Part shown: in pieces, positions 58,201-64,000 of the stretch | Position numbering within the stretch: the first letter of the stretch is position 1 | Layout of the letters: each line of letters starts with the position of its first letter | Source: Galaxea fascicularis | Lineage: Eukaryota; Cnidaria; Anthozoa; Scleractinia; Euphylliidae | Length of the DNA: 64,000 nt | Assembly: GCA_948470475.1 (NCBI GenBank) | Contig: OX419343.1 | Location: 5,595,633 to 5,659,632 of the forward strand | Reading direction: 5' to 3' | Program-made: the position numbers and the translations under genes | Notes under the pieces: generated by a model | Told to the model about the DNA's origin: nothing | Database searches by the model: none | The model's input: the letters and a program-made list of their open reading frames with translations, nothing else

Positions 58201-61200
58201 CAAAAGAGCTGTCAAGCTGAGAAAAATTTTCATAATGCCTGTCATTTTAAAATTACAAGAAAATCTTGCCCGCTCAGTGCGCGTGTATACAAATCCCTTT
58301 AAAATCCAGTGAAAAGCTGTATCTGCACACATCCTCTGCAAGATGTTGTGGTCCTTTTTCCTCTTTTTTTCCACCCAAGCTTAATACCACACATTTACCT
58401 CACCTTTTGGAATTTTCTGTAAAAGACCCATTTCTTCATGAGAGAATGGGTATGAAGAAGACTCGGCACTTCTGTCAGAAAGCAAGTTGAACTTCATCAA
58501 GTTTCGGATCTTGACATATTCTTCTAACTTGCATGCAGTTTTAAGAGAAATTTCAGAAGATGTATCACTGTCAAGTGACAAGGAGAACAGTCCTTCAACC
58601 AAGTGGTTGATGTCTTTGCCGCGTTCCTGGGGAGGGAATGATCAATTTATTAGTACCCAACGTTGTTTTGGCATTTGTTTCTCTATAAGAGAAGATGTCA
58701 TCATATGGGTTGATCTTTGGCATCCCAAGGAAACCCAGGAAAAGCCCACCCAAGTGTACTCCAAACAAAGAATAAGAGGAGTAGCTTCTAAGTTCCTTGC
58801 TTAACATAACTTGGAGAAGATGCACCTGCAAATGTTTCACCCCAAGACCCTCAAAACTAAATTCATATTTCAGCAACTTTCAAAAACACCTTATAGGGGA
58901 TTTTGTCTGCAATCTTTGTATGTAACCTTCTCCCAGGATAAAGCAACTGACCAGAAAAAAGTGCAAAGTAGTTGGGCAAAGTGAAAAAGCTACACCACAT
59001 ATTTTTTACCCTAATATTCAAAAGTTCTCTGCTATCCTTTTACTCACTACAGACAAAATGGAAATACATGTACCCTCATCAACTTTCTACAAAGTTTAGG
59101 TTTTTGATTTGAAAAAATATTAACAAAAAATTCATTACTCAAACCCACTGAGACAAATACCTGGGCAATGCAAAGTGTAATAAACCAACAGATGGATAAT
59201 TCAATCATTGCTGACTCATAGGAATGGGTTAAAACCTGAGCTAAAAAAAGCAATCAAAAATTTCCATGCTGCAACTACTTACAGCTGCCCCAGAGGAGGA
59301 TACCGATACTTCCTTTGCTGTTCTCCTATGGTAAAATGAAAAGCAGGCAAGATTTAAAATGGCAATCTGAGATGATGCTGTCACTGCTGATGATGGCGAA
59401 GATGCTTTTGAATGTACGCTACTCGCTGTTACAGTTCTGTAGCTACCTTACCCGAGTTCTCCAGGGATAAAAATTAATCTTTCAACAGTATTTAAGGCCA
59501 TTCAATTCATTTTACAGGCACAATAAGTAAACTGTCAAAGCCTAGAAAGCTGGTTTCTGACCCAGCACATAGAGTTGTTGAGTAAGAAAATTTGGGAAGA
59601 CCAATGTCTCCTGACCCCTTAAAAATCTCCTGTGAACCCTGGTCCTGAAAGTTTTTGGAACGATGCTATTAAGAGAACACCTTCCAGAAGACATTCAAAG
59701 GCATATAGAGGAAAGAGGTCTACTGACACAGAGTTTCCATGAGCAGATCCTCAGGTTTATCTGTACTACTAACATGCTTACTTAATTCTCTTTCCTGTGC
59801 TGGTTAGAGCCTGATGCCTCAGTGTTAGCGACGAGCACAAATTCAGGTAATACATGGAAAGGTGTGGTGCTGATCTTCCGTGACATAATGCCAACCTCAG
59901 ACAGATCTCAGAGAACAGAGCTGGTGGAGGAAAAGCTTGGCAAAGATCAAATGCTTCATTCCAGTTATGGATGGCTTTGTTAACCCATTCTGGAGCTAGA
60001 GAGAAAGGTTCTAAGAAATTAATTTATTTTCCAAACAGATCAGCAAATTCACCAACATTGTGAGAAGGCTGTTTGGATCTTGTGTCTTATAGGGGGCCTC
60101 GATCGATGGTAACGGTCGATACTCGGTCGATATGACGGTCGACTCATGGTCGATATATCGGTCGAGCCTCGGTCATTACTCGGTCGATAATTGGGGATGA
60201 CCCGATCGATGCTGTACCGCTATGGCAGTCGTCGTATCGACCGAGGTGGCTGTCGGCCGATACAGAAAGCAATACACCGACCCTTCACCGACACATCCCC
60301 GATACTTCATCGATATTTCACCGCTTACCGGCCGATAGTATCGGCCGATATATCGGTCACTTCGTCCTTATTTCGATCGACAATCTTGTTGACTTTCTTA
60401 ATACTTTATTATCCAACTGGTGTTAGACAAATGAAGCACCACGTTTACGGCAAACGGTTGAGATGATCTCATTTCCTCGCTATTTTTCGCGCCATTTTTC
60501 ACGTTTGCTGTTTTCAGTTTGTTTTCACGTTCATGACAAACGTGAGTAAAAACTGCCGGAATTTTTTAATGGTTGTCGGATGCATTAGCGATCGTATACT
60601 TTATTATTATATAACAATGTGCTGTTCCTTTCTTGTACATGAACGCATTGAGGGGCACGTAAAACAGGATCCTCTTTTCCTACTACACTTTGCTTGTCTT
60701 TTCCTTTGTTATTCTTGAAGCGGACTCATACGTTGCAGGCAAAATCCTCGTTCCTATTCGTGTCGACCGATCGGGTATTGGCCGATGCATCGACCGATAC
60801 TTTACCGATACTTGACCGACGGTTCACCGACATATTGCCGACACACCGCCGATGCTATCGTGACCGACTGTCGGTCGATCTCTCGACCGAAGGTAATCCA
60901 ATGATCGGTTGATACATCAACGATATAGATGCCGATGCTCGACCGACACTCGCCTGCTACTCGGCCGACACTCGACCGATCCTCGGTGGATACATCGACC
61001 GAGATATCGACCGTCAGTCGACCATGAGTCGATCGACATATCGACTGTTACCATCGATCGAGGCCCCCTATAAGACACAAGATCCGGCTGTTTTTTAAAA
61101 AAACAAGGGTTCATATTCACAGCCTATGTAGATGTCATCAGAAACATCGGTTCTAGAAGAATGAGTCTATTTCCCTCTCCTTTGAACCTACGAAGTCAAC

Positions 61201-64000
61201 AATAACCAGAATGGCAAAAGACAACATTGCTCAGTAATCCTACAGTTTTACATACACCTTTTTCCAAAATGGCTGCCATTTCAATATTGTTTAGTTTTAT
61301 TCAAATTAGCCCTCATTGCCTTGTTCTAGGTAAAAAACTTTTTTGAATTTTGCTCTTAAGAACAAGATAACAAGGGCTAATTTGAATAAAAACAAACGAA
61401 TATTAGAATGGGAGCCATTTTGGAAAAAGGTGTATTGCTAACCATAAAATGGCCACAAAATAAAACAGCACTAACTTGAGGGAGACCAATACATTAAGTC
61501 TGGAGGGTAAAATGACAGCTCAGCTTCATTTATTATACCTGCTTTGTTATCAGGCACATCCTTAAGTGTTCTGGTAGCCTTTGCTGGTTTTTTGCGCCCC
61601 TTGGTTTTCTGCTGGAGATCTGCATCAGATTTATCACATTCCCCTTCAGTCTCCTCCACTTTCTTCCTTCTTCCTCTGCCCTTGACTGTTGTGGATTTTG
61701 GTTTGCCGTCATCCTCAACATGTGTATTTTCTGCGGACTTCGAGCCTCTTCCCCTCCTAGTTGAGCCTGTCCTTTGTTTCTCAATCTCATTTTCACGTGA
61801 ATCACCCTTCACAGAATCCATGACAACAGCTGTCCCTTCCCCTGACATGTCAGTGGGATGCTTAGTGAACCAGTTGTAATCAATGTGAACTTTACCAGAA
61901 CATCCGCTGTTTGACATCATTGCTGCTACACCAGAAAGATAAAGCAAGGTTGCTTTCTCAGTTAACAAGAACACTGGATCATTTCCAACAACATTCTCTA
62001 CACACTGCAAGATTCCCTTTGCTTTTGAGAGTTCATTATTGGCTTTCTCAACTGTTCCACTCTGCAGCATCAGCTGTGCTTTCATGCAGTACAAAGAAAC
62101 TTTATGATGACTGAACATCAACTGAGGAGTAACATTTTTCACAGCTGTATCTACTTTTTGCTTCTTGCCCTTTGCTCTGCCTTTCTTCCTTGAATCTTTT
62201 ACCTTCAATTCAACAGCTCCAGTACAATGCACATGCAGAATGGCATCAAGTCTCCCAAGACTTTTCACCATCTTCATTTGAGTGCACTCACAAACTTTCT
62301 CAGTCATGTCTAAGATGTAAACACCTTGTTTATGTCTGGAGACAGATGACAAATACTTGGAGAGACTCATAAAGTAACTGACAAAGATTACGTGAAGTGC
62401 TGGGTCATCACAGCTGACACATTCACACGATTCTGGATGCCGAATAAACAGTGGTTCTTCAGTGCCTTCCTCATAAAGCTCTGCTTCACCAGAGGACTCA
62501 AGAACTGGTTTTAATATTCCCTTCAGCTGCTCAAGCCGGTTTTGGCACTTATCTGTCTTGCCCTGCCTTAGTTCCAGCTGAGAAATGTTGACAAGAAATT
62601 CTGCAATTCTGAAAACAGACAACCACAAGCAGATGTGATGGATCTGAATAACAAATGAAGACAATCAGCTAAACGTAAGTCAGAAATCAAGCTTGGTTGA
62701 GAGTTACACAAGAATCCTGAAATGTTTTGCAGTATCAAATGCAGCCACTTAAAGTCAAGACAAATTTCTTAATGGGAATCTTACAAAGAAGTTGGGTATA
62801 AAGGCAATTAAATTTCTAGGGTAGTAAAACACATACAAAAAAATAAATACTGTCTACTATGATATACCAGCCTGAAAAAATGACAGACAGTCAGACATTT
62901 AGATCGCCAGTTGAACTGCTCAGTGTCACTGAGTGGTTCATCGGACAATCTAGATGTCTGCCTGTCTGTAATTTTCTGTTCTCTTTAATTTCTAGTCTTA
63001 TGTCCTACATAGACCAGGCATTGAAGTGGATTACATTATGTTGGAGTTTTCATATACACATCTTGTGTTACTTTTCATCAGTTTGCTTGTAGCGTAAGTG
63101 AGTAAGTTACCTATATGAGAGGGCAAAGTGACTAGCGAGGGCAACACCATCAACAAATTGCCTGAATGCTTCCCTCACAGCACCCTGGCAGGCATAAAGT
63201 TGACCAACATGTAACAGTGAAGACAGAAGTGCATCAAGGAGTGAGAAAAGGAAAAGACTCTGTTTGTTGCTTGACATAATCAATGATCCCTCTCCTGCAG
63301 AACAAAAGGCAAGCAAGCACATGGCAGTCAAACAATTCATGCAAAATTACTAAATATAAACAACTAAAGCTATACAGCTATTAATTTGCCTTCAAAGCAT
63401 ATTTAGCTAGAGAGATGACAGTATGTGTTTAAAAGAGCTGCATGTAAAGCTTGAAATCTTCAGCTGTGGTGCATTTGTTTTAAATGAATGGATATGAAGG
63501 AACTACAGTTAAAGTCCCCAAAGATTGCAACAAATTTTGAGCATTGGGTCATACATCTAGATTTTGTGATTGTCCCCCATAGTTACCTGTTTTCAACTCC
63601 CTCTAAGAACTTGGTTCTTATTTCTGGTATGTTCAATGCATTCTCTAGCTCTTGCCTATAGCATTTAATACTACCATTTCTTAAAATGAATGAAAACATG
63701 ACAACATTTCAAAACACGGTTTTAACTATTTGCAACTATTTAATTTCACATTTTAAGTCTTCTACCTGGTGCATTTTCTTTCTGTTGATTCTTCTTTTTG
63801 CCACTGTTGAAGACATCCTCTCCAAAGACTTCCTCAGCCATATGACTCAACTTTTGAAAACCATCCATGGCACACTCCAAAGCAGTCATGGAACCAAGAA
63901 CAGGATCTGCGGTAATTGATGAGATAAAGCATCAAGATACATGCAATCGTGTTTACAGATGATAATAGTTGCATCCACCATGTCTGGTTTATGTCTATTT
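52296..64000 (-). CDS. ESPL1: Separase, C-terminal half (5' part lies beyond the right edge)
   Basis: In-window exons, 5' to 3': 63906-63766, 63294-63111, 62608-61539, 59995-59782, 59325-59283, 58626-58404, 57635-57490, 56867-56715, 56277-56110, 55919-55821, 55474-55404, 55110-55053, 54945-54856, 54346-54234, 53866-53783, 53486-53378, 53311-53256, 52500-52296. All phases agree, giving 1074 residues plus stop. Human separase is about 2120, so roughly the C-terminal half is here. The caspase-like protease cleaves cohesin at anaphase. Catalytic His is in FIYFGHGTG (spanning 53783 and 53486-53378) and catalytic Cys in LLMGCSSG. LPWESIPML, ANLWDVTDKDIDRF and KYLIGASPVLYGLPV are family hallmarks. 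The exon at 61539-62608 ends in a long Lys/Arg-rich, disordered linker (RKKGRAKGKK and similar) that may carry autocleavage, phosphorylation or nuclear signals. Confidence 0.95.
53378..53486 (-). other. ESPL1: Separase catalytic exon (His and Cys dyad)
   Basis: Encodes YFGHGTGREFLQGDD and, 25 residues on, VTLLMGCSSGKL. His in GHG and Cys in GCS form the clan CD protease dyad. Both are present, so the enzyme should be active. Confidence 0.93.
53899..54010. mobile_element. Short palindromic MITE, family G, copy 2
   Basis: tagtctcctttgcagc to gctgcgaaggagacta. The interior (agggtcatcacgtaatgctc) is again inverted on the right arm (gtgtgacgaccct). It lies in a separase intron 33 bp upstream of the exon 53866-53783. 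The words gtcaatg on both sides may be part of a target duplication. Confidence 0.7.
55664..55703. repeat. (ATT)n microsatellite
   Basis: About 40 bp of att/tat triplets in a separase intron; possibly the tail of a degraded SINE. Confidence 0.75.
56930..57115. repeat. Dispersed repeat family A, copy 3
   Basis: Matches 7337-7535 and 16436-16640 along its length (ttaaccctttcaacattt, tgtagtaggaagaaattatt, ttgatgctgatcagataatt). Intronic in separase. Confidence 0.65.
57205..57355. repeat. Dispersed repeat family D, copy 2
   Basis: Similar to 15316-15475, sharing the accagcaaattgtagctggc block and the ccatgttttccctac block. Intronic in separase. Confidence 0.5.
57890..58024. mobile_element. Palindromic element
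   Basis: cttattaaccgagagtgaga, then ccattacagggaaatctcagacc, facing ggtctgagatttccctgtaatg and ggttaataag. Arms about 55 bp with a few changes. In a separase intron. Confidence 0.75.
60075..61085. mobile_element. 1011-bp transposon with perfect 39-bp inverted ends and 8-bp duplication
   Basis: The ends begin ggatcttgtgtcttataggg and run 39 bp as perfect inverted repeats. GGCTGTTT flanks both sides (60067-60074, 61086-61093). The interior is packed with short gaccgatac/cggtcgat motifs in both directions, more than forty by eye, with arms oriented inwards. No transposase ORF is seen. An 8-bp duplication fits hAT, P or Merlin types, and a GG start leans toward Merlin; the superfamily is unproven. 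It sits in a separase intron, 80 bp upstream of the acceptor of exon 59995-59782. Confidence 0.88.
61258..61434. mobile_element. MITE with inverted ends 'accttttccaaaatggct'
   Basis: acacctttttccaaaatggc at the left and agccattttggaaaaaggtg at the right; tcaaattagccct also faces agggctaatttga in the arms. About 177 bp, in the same separase intron as the 1011-bp transposon. Confidence 0.75.

Noticed and set aside
60191..61120. ORFs inside the 1011-bp transposon
   Set aside because: Produced by the repeated gaccgatac-type words; no transposase motif.
63588..63657. Possible separase exon (QELENALNIPEIRTKFLEG) with good splice sites
   Set aside because: Its frame does not fit: after the exon ending at 63766 it would meet a stop at once, while skipping it joins 63766 to 63294 in phase.

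Overview
This window is nuclear DNA from a multicellular eukaryote, most likely an anthozoan cnidarian (a coral or sea anemone). This rests on spliced metazoan-type genes with GT-AG introns, AT-rich non-coding DNA, and very many short palindromic and terminal-inverted-repeat elements. A receptor of the plant/protist LRR type and a transposase-like gene relic also fit. No species can be named from sequence alone.

Layout, left to right. (1) 1264-20215, minus strand: a 21-exon gene that reads through every junction in phase to give 852 residues. It joins a UBA domain, a UBX (p97/VCP-binding) domain, a candidate Elongin-BC/Cul2 (VHL) box and a long LRR array. (2) 20216-20542: a 327-bp gap between divergent start codons, probably a bidirectional promoter. 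(3) 20543-22999, plus strand: LSM12, four exons, 179 residues. (4) 26802-32821, minus: a two-exon, 1147-residue receptor-like membrane protein with a plant-type LRR ectodomain, a cysteine-rich region and a multi-pass C-terminal domain. (5) 32.8-42.0 kb: an accessory stretch with a broken transposase-like gene (34662-37159, minus), a degraded coding relic (about 33.1-33.7 kb), a small ORF with a possible BECR/EndoU-like nuclease pattern (37493-37825, plus), an unrecognised ORF (38500-38961, minus) and several MITEs. (6) 42630-47836, plus: mitochondrial 3-hydroxyisobutyrate dehydrogenase, eight exons, 333 residues, including a 17-nt microexon. (7) 52296 to beyond the right edge, minus: the C-terminal half of separase, 18 exons and 1074 codons inside the window, with both catalytic motifs. 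A 1011-bp inverted-repeat transposon with an 8-bp target duplication sits in one of its introns.

The genes do not form a pathway or operon. Three are housekeeping: LSM12 for RNA and translation, HIBADH for valine catabolism, separase for sister-chromatid separation. The two most unusual are the UBA-UBX-VHL box-LRR protein, whose architecture suggests a direct bridge between the p97 unfoldase and a Cullin-2 ubiquitin ligase, and the plant-type LRR multi-pass receptor. Non-coding DNA is dominated by MITE families. Several have TAA/TTA target duplications, as in PIF/Harbinger elements. There are also tRNA-derived SINEs and a palindromic family carrying two opposed tRNA-like heads.
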